Assembly (NCBI GenBank): GCA_964450755.1
Contig: CAYVDJ010000025.1
Coordinates: 1-49,754 of the forward strand
Reading direction: 5' to 3'
Length of the DNA stretch: 49,754 bases
DNA from: JAADDG01 sp964450755
Lineage (GTDB): Bacteria; Campylobacterota; Campylobacteria; Campylobacterales; JAADDG01
Under the pieces are notes generated by a model. It had not been told where the DNA came from, made no database searches, and saw only the letters and a program-made list of their open reading frames with translations. This document shows, piece after piece, positions 25,582-35,138 of this stretch (position 1 is the stretch's first letter; the number at the start of each line of letters is the position of its first letter). The translations under genes were made by a program, and so were the position numbers.

Positions 25582-26469
25582 GTGATTACCTTTAAAGAGA
25601 TCGATTTTTTTCTCTCTCTTTGTGAATATTCAAATGTAGGAAGAGTAGCAGAAGAGTTTAAAGTAACCCAGTCGGCTGTTTCTATCGCCATAAAATCTCT
25701 TGAAAACAAAACAGGAGAAAGGCTTTTTGACAGAATAGGAAAGAAACTTGTTTTAAATGAGAGAGGAAGATATTTCAAAGAGATTGTAAAACCCCATTTT
25801 CTCTTTTTAAAAGATGCCCAAAATATTTTTGCAAAAGATAAAATAAGCGGCAGTCTAAAAGTTATTTCAAGTAAAACGATAAGTGATTATCTATTGGCAG
25901 AGCCTATTTATCGGTTTTTGTTAAAGTTTAAAGAGGTAAAGATAGAGAAAAAAACGGCTAACTCTTTTTTGATAGTGGAAAGTATCCATAAAGGAGAGTT
26001 TGATATAGGATTTATAGAGAGTGAGATAAAAGATATTGAAATAGAGATGGTTAAAATAACGCAGGATGAGTTGATAGTCGTTTCAAGTGATGAAGCATTA
26101 TCCAAAAAAGAGGTTTTTATAGATACTCTTTTTGACAGAAAATGGATTTTGAGAGAAAGAGGGTCGGGAACAAGAGATATTTTTCTAAAAAAACTTGGAC
26201 ATCTTGCTCAAAAACTCAATATATTTTTGGAGTTTTCGGAATTTGAAGAGATAAAAAGTATCTTGTGTCATAAAGATACGATAACCTGTATCTCCAAACA
26301 TGCGGTGAAAAGAGAGTTGAGGGAGAAAAGACTTTATGAGGTGAAGTTAAAAAATCTCTCTTTTAAAAGAAATCTTTATATGATATACCATAAAAACAAA
26401 TCCCCTACCAAACTCTTTGAAGAGTTTAAAAATTTTATAAAAAGAGAGATAAAAAATCTCCCCCTTTGA
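25582..26469 (+). CDS. LysR-family transcriptional regulator
   Basis: The regulator has 295 residues. The N-terminal helix-turn-helix is typical (FFLSLCEYSNVGRVAEEFKVTQSAVSIAIKSLENKTGERLF), and the C-terminal part is the periplasmic-binding-like effector domain. It starts with GTG after AAGG. By position it is probably the activator of the divergent YeiH-like gene, as YeiE is for yeiH. Its effector is not known; the RERGSGTRD motif is common in regulators that bind small anions. Confidence 0.88.
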   Translation: MITFKEIDFFLSLCEYSNVGRVAEEFKVTQSAVSIAIKSLENKTGERLFDRIGKKLVLNERGRYFKEIVKPHFLFLKDAQNIFAKDKISGSLKVISSKTISDYLLAEPIYRFLLKFKEVKIEKKTANSFLIVESIHKGEFDIGFIESEIKDIEIEMVKITQDELIVVSSDEALSKKEVFIDTLFDRKWILRERGSGTRDIFLKKLGHLAQKLNIFLEFSEFEEIKSILCHKDTITCISKHAVKRELREKRLYEVKLKNLSFKRNLYMIYHKNKSPTKLFEEFKNFIKREIKNLPL

Positions 26470-26474
26470 TCTTT

Positions 26475-27440
26475 TTACATACTGTATATAAAGGCGTTGT
26501 TTACTATTTTTGATTTTATCTCTTTTAATTTTTTTCTTGCTTCACTGTATGAGCTGTAAGGTCCTACAAGTACTTTTGTAACCGTTTTGCCTTTTATGGA
26601 TGTTTCATAAAGAGTAGCCTGGTATCCTTTTTGTTCGATACTGTTTAGATATCTGACAGGTTTGCTGTGTGCATAGGCTCCAACCTGGACATAGTAACCC
26701 TTTATTACACTCTCTTTACATCCGTTTGTTTTTGGTACAGGTTTTTTTGCAAGGGAATCCTGAAGAGCTTTGTGTTCTTCAAATATATCTTTTTTCTCCT
26801 CTTTTGGCATAGGCAGTTCTTCTTGTGTTACCGAAGAGTTTACGCTTTGAAGTTCACTGTCTGAGAGTGGTATCGGTTTTGGGGTAAATTGTTGGTTTTG
26901 GGCTGTAAATGTTGAGTTTGAAACAGTGCCGAATTTATATCCCACTCCTAAACTTGTCAGGATATCATTATCCATTGTATCTGCTTTTTTTATATATTTT
27001 GCTTCCGCCACTACATCAAATACAGGTGTGATGGCATATTTTACGCCTACACCGGCATTGAAAAATGCCTGAGATTTTTGATTGCCTATTTCATTGGAGA
27101 GTTTTTCATATCCTCCACCCGCCAAAAGATAGGGAGTGAGATTGCCGTATTTTGCAGGTTCATAAAGCGCATTTATATAAAATCTCTGAATATCGGTTGT
27201 ATTTGGATAGTACCATAGGTATTTTGCATCATCGGTTCTTTGATATCCTATCTGTATTCCCGTGTCATGGGTGAAATAATAATTTATATCAATACCGTAT
27301 GCAACTTCGTCATCAATGCCCGAATCGTCATCAAAAAAATTCTCTCCCACCTTTGGAATAATCTCATATTTTGAATCACTTGCAACTGAATTTAACGAAA
27401 TAAGAAGAGCCGCACTCATACATAATCTAAATAATTTCAT
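26475..27440 (-). CDS. Outer-membrane beta-barrel with C-terminal SPOR domain
   Basis: The protein has 321 residues. After a signal peptide (cleaved near NSVASD), residues about 22-155 form an OmpA-like eight-strand barrel (EIIPKVGENFFDDD, then LTPYLLAGGGYEKL and GVGVKYAITPVFDVVAEAKY). A Gln/Pro-rich linker follows, then a SPOR domain at about 248-321 (GYYVQVGAYAHSKPVRYLN). In typical OmpA the C-terminal wall-binding domain is of the OmpA type; here SPOR takes that place. The function is probably structural, linking the outer membrane to peptidoglycan. Confidence 0.82.
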   Translation of the reverse strand: MKLFRLCMSAALLISLNSVASDSKYEIIPKVGENFFDDDSGIDDEVAYGIDINYYFTHDTGIQIGYQRTDDAKYLWYYPNTTDIQRFYINALYEPAKYGNLTPYLLAGGGYEKLSNEIGNQKSQAFFNAGVGVKYAITPVFDVVAEAKYIKKADTMDNDILTSLGVGYKFGTVSNSTFTAQNQQFTPKPIPLSDSELQSVNSSVTQEELPMPKEEKKDIFEEHKALQDSLAKKPVPKTNGCKESVIKGYYVQVGAYAHSKPVRYLNSIEQKGYQATLYETSIKGKTVTKVLVGPYSSYSEARKKLKEIKSKIVNNAFIYSM

Positions 27441-27607
27441 CTCAACCGCCTTTTATAAGATAGTAATAGTTTAATTTAATTATACTATTTTTTTATAAAA
27501 TTTTATTTAATACATAAAAGATATCTTTATGAATTAATATTTTACTTTAAATATTAATTTTAATATTTTTTTAGTTATAATGAACCAAATAATTTTTAGG
27601 AGTTTTT

Positions 27608-30526
27608 ATGAAAAAGGTTATATTGATATTTGTAATATCTCTTTTTGGTTGTCTGTTTTTAAATGCCCAACCTTTTGACCCAAATAAAACCGTTACTGTC
27701 TATGTTCACGGTTTCAATAACGGAGGATATAAAAGAAAGGCAACTTACGGAGATGATAAATATGAGAGTTTTTTTGAGTCGATACCCTCTTTTATCGCTC
27801 TTCCTACAACAAACAAAGAAGAGGATAAAAATAAACCAAATGTAGTGGCTACTACCGATTATTACGGAGACAAACCCCCTGCCTACTATACGGCAAAGGA
27901 TATCGAAGATATAGAGGATATTACTGCGCAATACGGAGGAGGAATACCAAGATATGCGATGATCATGGCAAAATATGCCAAACATCTTTTAAAAAGAACC
28001 GGTGCAAAACAGGTAAATTTTGTCAGCGGAAGTATGGGAGCTCTTGTTACAAGATGGCTGATAGAAAAAAACTATGAAAATCTGGCAGCTGATAAAAAGA
28101 TAGCAAGATGGCTTACTCTTGAAGGAGTAGTCGGAGGAAATTATGCGGCAAGTAATGATTTTTTTATGAAGATATGGGATGAAGTTGATGAACCTTCCAT
28201 CGATGTGGAGCATATGAGTTATAACTGGATAAACAACAATCTTCACAATCCCCACAGAAATTCAGACAGTCCCTATTTCAAAGATATTTTGATAGGTCAT
28301 GAAACATCCACAAAAGATGACGCTTTAAGCCATGCTTTGACGACACTTTTGATTTTAAACGGTCAATATATGCCAAATGACGGCTTTCAGGTAGCTTATG
28401 ATACCTACTTTAACAGACTTTCCGATGAGTCCAAATTTATGGGATATATGCCGACTCATTCCTATTTTCATGTAAATCACCTCGGTATAAAAACCGCAAG
28501 AGGAGCATGGGTGCAGATAGCCTCCTTTTTACTTTCAAACAAAAGAGTGGAGATAACTTTGCAAAAAGCTGCCGTTTATGATCTGCATGAAAAAAATCAC
28601 TGGTATGCGAAATTTTTACCGGCGGAAGTTGTTTTTGAGAGTGAATTTTTTTCTCCCTATGCAAAAAAGAGATGGGATATAGAAGATGCCATATCTCAAA
28701 GGCTTGTCGGAGGTGCGGTGGTTCCTGTTTACAAATACCATCAAACGGGAGAGAAGACAGTAAATCAGCCTCTGTTTAATGATTTTGTTTTTCCGAATGA
28801 AAAAGAGTTGGAACTTAAACTGAGTGCAACCGAGATTGATGCTGATGAGAGATATGGTATTTTTGAGTCTTTAAAAAACAGAAAATATGAAAATATAGAT
28901 ACTATAAATGTAAATGTTCCCCTAAAAGACGGAGTTTATACTTTTAAAGGTGAAACGATAGAAGTTACGCTCAGTGTTAAAATTATCAACTATCCTTTCA
29001 AACTTTTGGGAGAAAACGGAGTTAACGGTATAGAAGACGGTGAGTTGGAAAAAATCATAAAAAGACTCTACAGCATTGTTTTGGACAGAGAAGCAAGTAA
29101 AGGGGAGATTAAATACTGGACAGGTTATCTAAAAGATCATCCAGGCGATATCTACACACTTTCCAAAAAATTTCTGCTTTCAAAAGAGAATGAGAGTAAA
29201 GATCTCTCTATTGATGAATTTATAGCTCTCTCTTATGAAACGGTTTTTGGTTACAGCGCAAATCTTGAACAGATAAGAGTTTGGAGAGACTCTTTTGAAA
29301 GAGGCTATACCGACAAGAACAGATTTTTGGATGATCTTTTATCCAATGATGATGCAAGAAAGCTGATTGATGAGATCATAGGCAAAGAGGGAGGTATTAG
29401 CGAAAATGCCGTTTTAGAAAGAGGAAGATTGGTTCATTATGAAAAAGTGATGTCAAAAAACAGTACCTATCTTAAAGATTTTTTCAAAGATATGCTCTCT
29501 TCCCATCCCGAATTGACAGTGGATAAGATAAGAGGAGTCGAGGCTTACAAAATCATCTATACGACGGTTAATGCAAACAAAGAGAAGGTAAATGCGTCAG
29601 GACTTTTGACTCTGCCAAAAGATGCAAGTGAACCTTTGGATCTTGTAAGTGATCAGCACGGAACGAAATTCGGCAATTTTGATGTTCCTTCCACCCATGA
29701 TCCTTTGGGAAGTGTCGGAACTTTGATAAGTGCAACAAAAGGATATGCCGTCTCTATGCCAGATTATATAGGATATGGAAAAAGTCTGAAATACTTTCAT
29801 CCATATCTTATCAAAGAACCGATAGCAAATTCTATAATAGATATGCTTTTTGCCGTAAAAGAGTTCTTGGACAAAAGAGGCATCAAACAAAGCGGAAAAC
29901 TGTTTTTAAGCGGATATTCCGAAGGCGGATACGCCACAATGGCAGCTTTGGAGGAGATTGAAAAAAACTACAAAGACGAACTTCAGGTAACCGCAGGTGC
30001 GCCGATGGCTGGATCATACGATATGAAAACAACTGCCGATATGGTTTTAAACCAAAAAGAGTATGATTATCCAAATCTTCCCGCTTTTGTTCTGTACAGT
30101 TACAATCACTATTATAACTGGAACAGACTGCATGAGATATTTAAAGATCCTTATGCTGATGAGCTTGATAACTTTTTCAAAGAGAAAGCAAAAGGAAATA
30201 TGCTTCATATCGATCTTCCTGCCAAAAGGGAGAAGATGTATCAGGATAGGTTTATAGAGGATTATTTAAACGGCGGTGAAGAAGATCTGAAAAATGTTTT
30301 GGTTGAAAACTCGATAATTGACTGGAAACCGACTATGAAGATGAGACTCTATCACTGTGAGGGAGACAAAGTCGTACCTGTTGTCAATTCTCAAAACGCC
30401 TATAAATCTTTTATAGACAAAGGAAGCAATAGTGTAGAGCTTGTAACAAAAGAGGGAGGCGGACACGGTGAGTGTTCCATACCTTTTTATATAGATGCCT
30501 ATGAATGGTTTGATACGCTAAGATAA
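27608..30526 (+). CDS. Exported double alpha/beta-hydrolase with internal DUF4214
   Basis: The protein has 972 residues and a signal peptide. The first hydrolase domain has the oxyanion motif VHGFNNGG (33-40) and the nucleophile region VSGSMGAL with Ser142; the elbow is SxSxG, not GxSxG. A DUF4214 domain follows at about 478-590 (IIKRLYSIVLDREAS, then EFIALSYETVFGYSA). The second hydrolase is like secretory lipases: GYSEGG with Ser771, Asp920 (CEGDKVVP) and His953 (GGGHGEC). It is probably a secreted lipase or esterase of unknown substrate. It is unusually large and holds two catalytic units. AGGAG precedes the ATG. Confidence 0.8.
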   Translation: MKKVILIFVISLFGCLFLNAQPFDPNKTVTVYVHGFNNGGYKRKATYGDDKYESFFESIPSFIALPTTNKEEDKNKPNVVATTDYYGDKPPAYYTAKDIEDIEDITAQYGGGIPRYAMIMAKYAKHLLKRTGAKQVNFVSGSMGALVTRWLIEKNYENLAADKKIARWLTLEGVVGGNYAASNDFFMKIWDEVDEPSIDVEHMSYNWINNNLHNPHRNSDSPYFKDILIGHETSTKDDALSHALTTLLILNGQYMPNDGFQVAYDTYFNRLSDESKFMGYMPTHSYFHVNHLGIKTARGAWVQIASFLLSNKRVEITLQKAAVYDLHEKNHWYAKFLPAEVVFESEFFSPYAKKRWDIEDAISQRLVGGAVVPVYKYHQTGEKTVNQPLFNDFVFPNEKELELKLSATEIDADERYGIFESLKNRKYENIDTINVNVPLKDGVYTFKGETIEVTLSVKIINYPFKLLGENGVNGIEDGELEKIIKRLYSIVLDREASKGEIKYWTGYLKDHPGDIYTLSKKFLLSKENESKDLSIDEFIALSYETVFGYSANLEQIRVWRDSFERGYTDKNRFLDDLLSNDDARKLIDEIIGKEGGISENAVLERGRLVHYEKVMSKNSTYLKDFFKDMLSSHPELTVDKIRGVEAYKIIYTTVNANKEKVNASGLLTLPKDASEPLDLVSDQHGTKFGNFDVPSTHDPLGSVGTLISATKGYAVSMPDYIGYGKSLKYFHPYLIKEPIANSIIDMLFAVKEFLDKRGIKQSGKLFLSGYSEGGYATMAALEEIEKNYKDELQVTAGAPMAGSYDMKTTADMVLNQKEYDYPNLPAFVLYSYNHYYNWNRLHEIFKDPYADELDNFFKEKAKGNMLHIDLPAKREKMYQDRFIEDYLNGGEEDLKNVLVENSIIDWKPTMKMRLYHCEGDKVVPVVNSQNAYKSFIDKGSNSVELVTKEGGGHGECSIPFYIDAYEWFDTLR

Positions 30527-30530
30527 AAGT

Positions 30531-31031
30531 TTAGAAGCAGGAGTATATCTCCTTCTTCTCTTTTATCTTTATAGTTTTATAACTTCTTTTTATCTTTATA
30601 AAAACAAAAGGCTGAGTCAGAGACTCTGTTACAAGACAGTTTTCAGAGGGTTCTTGAAATATGACATCTATCAAGATATAATCGGGATATTCTGCTATAT
30701 TTCTGATTTTTATATCATATCCGCCGGTTCTTTTTACATCGCTTATAACAGCTATAACCTCATATCTTGAAAAATCAACATAAGGTATATTTTCATAAGG
30801 ATTGTAATGTTTGTATAATCTTTTATATTCATTTTCATTGTTGATAATCATTATCTGTCGGCTTTGGAGATCATCATCGATATTGCCGTTTATACCGTAA
30901 TATGCCAGATATTCCAAATTGACAGGATAATCAAACTCATCCTCGCCTAGTGAGATATATCCTCCTCCTTTGCACCCGGTGATAAAAGCGGCTAAAAATA
31001 TAAAAACAAGATAAAACACAGCTTTTTTCAT
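30531..31031 (-). CDS. PrcB-like lipoprotein
   Basis: The protein has 166 residues, with lipoprotein signal FITGC. The central segment VIAVISDVKRTGGYDIKIRNI matches the PrcB C-terminal domain, whose members include a subunit of a Treponema surface protease complex. No protease gene is adjacent. Its role here is not known. It converges with the double hydrolase, four bases away. AGGAGAG precedes the ATG. Confidence 0.7.
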   Translation of the reverse strand: MKKAVFYLVFIFLAAFITGCKGGGYISLGEDEFDYPVNLEYLAYYGINGNIDDDLQSRQIMIINNENEYKRLYKHYNPYENIPYVDFSRYEVIAVISDVKRTGGYDIKIRNIAEYPDYILIDVIFQEPSENCLVTESLTQPFVFIKIKRSYKTIKIKEKKEIYSCF

Positions 31032-31144
31032 GACTCTCTCCTGTAATTCTTTATACCATTATGACAAAAAAAATTTAAGAGAGTATTAATTATAAAATTT
31101 ATTTAACCAAGAAAATTATTTTTGATTTTTTGTTTCAAAATCGG

Positions 31145-31867
31145 CTATATTGATGATATGTAAAGCACTTCAAATTCAAGATATGGGAGAGGATAGTTTT
31201 TTATGAGATTTTTTGTTTGCAGATAGTTTAGTTTTTTCTCTCCTCCGCTTACTCCACTTTTTTTGATATAGCGGAATTTTGAGAGGTTGTCTTGAAAAAA
31301 GAGTCTGTATTCTATCGTCTCAAACTGACAGTTTTTGTATTTTTTTGCACAGTCTATAACATCTTTTGAATTTGGAAGAATCGAGGGAACAGATGTTATT
31401 TTGGAGATGGTTTTAAAAGTTTTGTTACAGAAAATACCAAAAAGCCAATGTTCTCCCAAAGATGACAATTTGAAAAAGACTTTGTCAATATCTTTTGCCC
31501 ACTGAAGAGCCGAAGAGGAGATGACAAGATCAAAGGGGGCAAATTTTTCCAACCCTCTGTAAAGCTTTTTATCTTCAAAATCGGCGCATATTATTTCAAC
31601 CCCCTCATGTTTTGGATGAAGTTTACACATGGCTTTTGAGAGATCCACGCCTACAAAAAGTTTTGTTTGCCAATGGATATTTTTAAATATCTCTCCACTG
31701 CCACAACCGATATCAAGTATCCTTTTTGGTTTTGAAGAGATTTTGCAAACAAGTTTTCTGGCAACCTCTTTTTGTATGATGTTGTAGCTCTCATAAGAGT
31801 ATGCTCTTTTTGAAAACTCTTTGATGTGAGCAGGGTTTTGTAATAAATATTTTTCTATAGTATTCAC
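31145..31867 (-). CDS. SAM-dependent methyltransferase, BioC-like
   Basis: The protein has 240 residues. It is a class I methyltransferase with motif I ILDIGCGSGEIF, an acidic residue at VGVDLS, and SSALQWAKD further on. The N terminus (EFSKRAYSYESYNIIQKEVARKL) and SSSALQW fit BioC, which methylates malonyl-ACP at the start of biotin synthesis. No other bio genes are near, so the specific name is tentative. It starts with GTG and is divergent from secG. Confidence 0.7.
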   Translation of the reverse strand: MNTIEKYLLQNPAHIKEFSKRAYSYESYNIIQKEVARKLVCKISSKPKRILDIGCGSGEIFKNIHWQTKLFVGVDLSKAMCKLHPKHEGVEIICADFEDKKLYRGLEKFAPFDLVISSSALQWAKDIDKVFFKLSSLGEHWLFGIFCNKTFKTISKITSVPSILPNSKDVIDCAKKYKNCQFETIEYRLFFQDNLSKFRYIKKSGVSGGEKKLNYLQTKNLIKNYPLPYLEFEVLYISSI

Positions 31868-31936
31868 TTTAACAATTCTTTCAACAATATTTCGGTAATA
31901 TTGCGCCCAATTATAACATACTTGAGGGATTTTTAT

Positions 31937-32317
31937 ATGTTGAATATCATTTTGATTTTACAGTTTGTTTTAGCACTTGTTTTGACAATTGCCGTTCTTT
32001 TGCAAAAAAGCTCTTCTATCGGTCTGGGAGCTTACAGCGGAAGCAATGAATCGCTTTTTGGCGCTAAAGGACCTGCCGGTTTTTTGGCTAAATTTACTTT
32101 TATAGTAGGTCTCTTTTTTGTAATCAATACATTGGCTTTGGGTTATTTTTACAATAAAGAGAAAAAAGCTTCTATCGTTGAGGATATGAAAGTAGAGAAA
32201 AAAGCTGTTGTTCCTTCTCCCGCCGTACCTGCCGCACCGGCAAAAGAGGAGACGAGCGAAGCGCCCAAAGCTCCGACGGCACCTGCTGCGCCTGTTGGCG
32301 ATACGACAAAAGAATAA
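31937..32317 (+). CDS. secG: Preprotein translocase subunit SecG
   Basis: SecG is a small membrane subunit of the SecYEG translocon. The protein has 126 residues: two transmembrane segments (LILQFVLALVLTIAVLL and FTFIVGLFFVINTLALGYF) around the conserved SSSIGLGAYSG-SLFGAKGPAGFLAK cytoplasmic loop, then an Ala/Pro-rich tail. I start it at the ATG at 31937, so the protein begins MLNIILILQ; the ORF could extend further upstream without support. It is first in a run with frr and pyrE. Confidence 0.92.
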   Translation: MLNIILILQFVLALVLTIAVLLQKSSSIGLGAYSGSNESLFGAKGPAGFLAKFTFIVGLFFVINTLALGYFYNKEKKASIVEDMKVEKKAVVPSPAVPAAPAKEETSEAPKAPTAPAAPVGDTTKE

Positions 32318-32346
32318 TAAAATTCAGATAAGCAAAGGAATACTCT

Positions 32347-32907
32347 ATGACGACTGATGAGATCTATGGCTATACCGAAGAGGGGATGAAAAAGAGCATT
32401 GAGGTTTTGAAAAAAGATTTTACAACTTTAAGAAGCGGTAAAGTTTCAACATCTATACTTGATAATATCAAAATAGATTATTACGGTACGCCCACGCCTT
32501 TAAATCAGGTGGCAACCGTTTTGGCAACGGATGCTATGACGATAACCATTTCGCCTTGGGAAAAGAGTATGCTAAAAGAGGTGGAAAGAGGTATCCAGGA
32601 GGCAAATATCGGTGTCAATCCGAATAATGACGGAGAGAGCGTAAAACTCTTTTTTCCTCCAATGACTGTGGAGCAGAGAAAAGAGAATGTAAAAAAAGCC
32701 AAAGCAATGGGTGAAAAAGCGAAAATCGCTATAAGAAATATAAGAAAAGATGCCAACAACAAGATAAAACATCTTGAAAAAGACAAAGAGATTACAGAAG
32801 ACGAGAGCAAAAAAGCTCATGATAAAATTCAAAAATTTACCGATGATTATACGAAAAAAGTTGATGATCTTGTAAAAGCCAAAGAGGCTGAACTTCTAAA
32901 AGTATAA
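32347..32907 (+). CDS. frr: Ribosome recycling factor
   Basis: RRF, with EF-G, splits the post-termination ribosome. It has 186 residues, with the usual sequence marks LRSGKVSTSILDNIKIDYYGTPTPLNQVAT, ISPWEKSMLKEVERGI and NPNNDGESVKLFFPPMTVEQRKE. The length is normal. AAAGGAA lies nine bases before the ATG. pyrE begins three bases after its stop. Confidence 0.96.
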   Translation: MTTDEIYGYTEEGMKKSIEVLKKDFTTLRSGKVSTSILDNIKIDYYGTPTPLNQVATVLATDAMTITISPWEKSMLKEVERGIQEANIGVNPNNDGESVKLFFPPMTVEQRKENVKKAKAMGEKAKIAIRNIRKDANNKIKHLEKDKEITEDESKKAHDKIQKFTDDYTKKVDDLVKAKEAELLKV

Positions 32908-32910
32908 TTG

Positions 32911-33519
32911 ATGGATGTTAAAAAGATTTATCAAGATTGCGGCGCTTTGTTAGAGGGGCATTTTCTTTTAAGCAGCGGTAATCATTCAAAATATTATCTT
33001 CAAAGCGCAAAAGTTTTGGAAGATCCAAAAAGAGCGGAAATCTTGGCTTCAAAACTTGCCGATGAGATAAAAAAAGCCGGTATTTTGATAGATACCGTCT
33101 GTTCTCCGGCTCTTGGCGGTCTTCTTGCCGGATATGAGCTTTCAAGGTCTTTGGGCGTGAGATTTATATTTGCCGAAAGAGTGCAGGGCAAAATGACGAT
33201 AAGGCGCGGTTTTGAAGTCTCAAAAGGTGAGAAAGTTCTTGTCTGTGAAGATATCATAACAACGGGCGGCTCGGCTATGGAAGCGGCAAAAGTTATCAAG
33301 GAACTCGGAGGTGAGATCGTAGGATTTGCAGCTTTGGCAAATCGCGGTTTCTGCCACAGAGAGGGTTCAGATATCAAAAGAGATTCAAACTGCAAACTTC
33401 CCGATAATCTTCCCTTTTTTGCTTTGGAAGATTTTACATTTGAGATTTACAAACCCGATAGCTGTCCTCTTTGCAAAGAGGGCTCAATCGCCTATAAACC
33501 CGGTAGCAGAGGCAATTAA
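32911..33519 (+). CDS. pyrE: Orotate phosphoribosyltransferase
   Basis: PyrE makes orotidine monophosphate from orotate and PRPP in pyrimidine synthesis. It has 202 residues when started at the ATG at 32911. The PRPP loop is VLVCEDIITTGGSAMEA; SGNHSKYYLQSAKVLEDP and the C-terminal CPLCKEGSIAYKPGSRG are also characteristic, the latter with a Cys pair. It lies directly after frr and was probably transcribed with it. Confidence 0.95.
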   Translation: MDVKKIYQDCGALLEGHFLLSSGNHSKYYLQSAKVLEDPKRAEILASKLADEIKKAGILIDTVCSPALGGLLAGYELSRSLGVRFIFAERVQGKMTIRRGFEVSKGEKVLVCEDIITTGGSAMEAAKVIKELGGEIVGFAALANRGFCHREGSDIKRDSNCKLPDNLPFFALEDFTFEIYKPDSCPLCKEGSIAYKPGSRGN

Positions 33520-33527
33520 ACAAAAAT

Positions 33528-34007
33528 ATGCGCTGGAGAGATATAAAGCAAAATAAAATTCCTCCCAAAAAAGAGTCCAAATTAAAAGAAAAAGAGAGTG
33601 CTTTTAACTATGCCTCTCTCTTTTCCCGTTTAAAAGCTTTTATAACCGATATGTTTCTTATCATGATGCCGATAGCATATTTTGTTACCTATGTGATTAT
33701 GGGAGATAAAGATAGTTTTCAAAACTCATCGGTGGCAAGGTGGTCTTTGAGTCTGGTTTTTGGTCTTATCGTGGTGGCTTTTTGGGTAAAAACGGGACAG
33801 ACTCCGGGATATAAGGCTTATGAACTCAAAGTGATAGATAATGAAACCAAAAAACAGCCATCCCTTTTAAGAGCGATTTTAAGATATCTTCTTTTTCTTA
33901 TCAGCGCAACCACGATAGCCGGTGTTTTGATGGGCTATTTTAGAAAAGATAAAAAGATGCTTCATGATATACTCTCAAAAACGACGGTGATCTCATTAGA
34001 AAAATAG
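33528..34007 (+). CDS. RDD-family membrane protein
   Basis: The protein has 159 residues. It begins with a basic stretch, then RLKAFITDMFLIMMPIAYFV, the RDD-type first helix, and further segments at about 73-90 and 122-142, plus the motif GQTPGYKAYELKVID typical of the family. RDD proteins are multi-pass proteins of uncertain role, sometimes linked to Na+/H+ exchange. No clear ribosome binding site is visible. It lies between pyrE and the MFS gene in one run. Confidence 0.82.
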   Translation: MRWRDIKQNKIPPKKESKLKEKESAFNYASLFSRLKAFITDMFLIMMPIAYFVTYVIMGDKDSFQNSSVARWSLSLVFGLIVVAFWVKTGQTPGYKAYELKVIDNETKKQPSLLRAILRYLLFLISATTIAGVLMGYFRKDKKMLHDILSKTTVISLEK

Positions 34008-34011
34008 CCTT

Positions 34012-35115
34012 ATGTTTTGGCTGATCAGCGCTTTTTTCTTTTTTAATTTTTCCGTTGTCGGTATTTATGTCATATTTTTACCAAAAATTTTGGATACCCT
34101 TGGATACAGCTCTTTTGAGATAGGTGTCATATTTGCGTCGGCTCCTTTGATTAGATTTTTGGTTCCGTTTTTGTTTTTAAAGTACTTCTCTTTAAACAAA
34201 AGAGTGTTAAATCTTTCGTTGTATATGATATTTTTCAGTTCCCTCTCCTTTTATGTAACGATTAAAGATTTTTATCTGTTTTTGATCTCTGTCTCTTTGT
34301 ACGGCATATCCTCTTCTTTGATCCTTCCTTATATCGAAACATTCTCTTTGCAGTATCTAAAAAAGGAATTTTACGGAAAAGCGAGGCTTTTTGGCTCTCT
34401 TGGATTTATGATTGCCGGTTTGGTGTTGGCAAAATATCTGGATTCTTACATCACGGGAGTTCATCTGTTTGTTATTCTTGTTGTATGTACTGTTGTTTTT
34501 TCTATTTTGATATCTCAAAAAGGAACTCTCTCTCATGTTCAAAAAAACAAGAAAGCAAAAAAGCCTTTTAGATTTGGCAAAGATTTTGCTCTTTGGATCA
34601 ATATCTTTTTGATGCAGGTAAGTTTTGGAGCATTTTACAACTTTTTTACGATTTTTGAGAGTAAACACGGCATCTCTTTGGAAACGGTCAGTTATCTTTG
34701 GTCTTTTAGTATCATTTGTGAAGTTGCGGTTTTTTATTTTCAGACATATTTTTTAAAATATGATTTGCGGTTTTTGATCAAACTCTCAACTCTCATAACC
34801 GCTCTTAGATGGCTGATAATCTATCTGTATCCCTCTTCACTGCCCTTTTTGTATCTGCAACAGAGTTTTCATGCGGTTAGCTTTGCTCTTTATCATACGG
34901 CAACACTGAGTTATCTTTATACTCTTTATAAAGACAAAAAGCTCTCTTCCCAGTTTTATTACGGATTTGGTTTTGGTTTGGGCGGTTTTTTGGGATCGGT
35001 ACTTTTTGGTTATCTTTATGGTGAAAATATATTTTTGTATGCTTCTTTGATAGCTGCGGGTGGGTACATTGTGATGTTATTAAACAAATCACTGTTTTTT
35101 TCCGATAAAACTTAG
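34012..35115 (+). CDS. MFS transporter
   Basis: The protein has 367 residues with about twelve hydrophobic segments, starting MFWLISAFFFFNFSVVGIYVIFLPKIL. It resembles the MFS_1-like group that includes phenylpropionate permeases. The substrate cannot be read from the sequence. The ATG follows the RDD gene by four bases without a clear ribosome binding site, so translation is probably coupled. Confidence 0.8.
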   Translation: MFWLISAFFFFNFSVVGIYVIFLPKILDTLGYSSFEIGVIFASAPLIRFLVPFLFLKYFSLNKRVLNLSLYMIFFSSLSFYVTIKDFYLFLISVSLYGISSSLILPYIETFSLQYLKKEFYGKARLFGSLGFMIAGLVLAKYLDSYITGVHLFVILVVCTVVFSILISQKGTLSHVQKNKKAKKPFRFGKDFALWINIFLMQVSFGAFYNFFTIFESKHGISLETVSYLWSFSIICEVAVFYFQTYFLKYDLRFLIKLSTLITALRWLIIYLYPSSLPFLYLQQSFHAVSFALYHTATLSYLYTLYKDKKLSSQFYYGFGFGLGGFLGSVLFGYLYGENIFLYASLIAAGGYIVMLLNKSLFFSDKT

Positions 35116-35138
35116 TATAATACGAAGAAGGATGTAAA

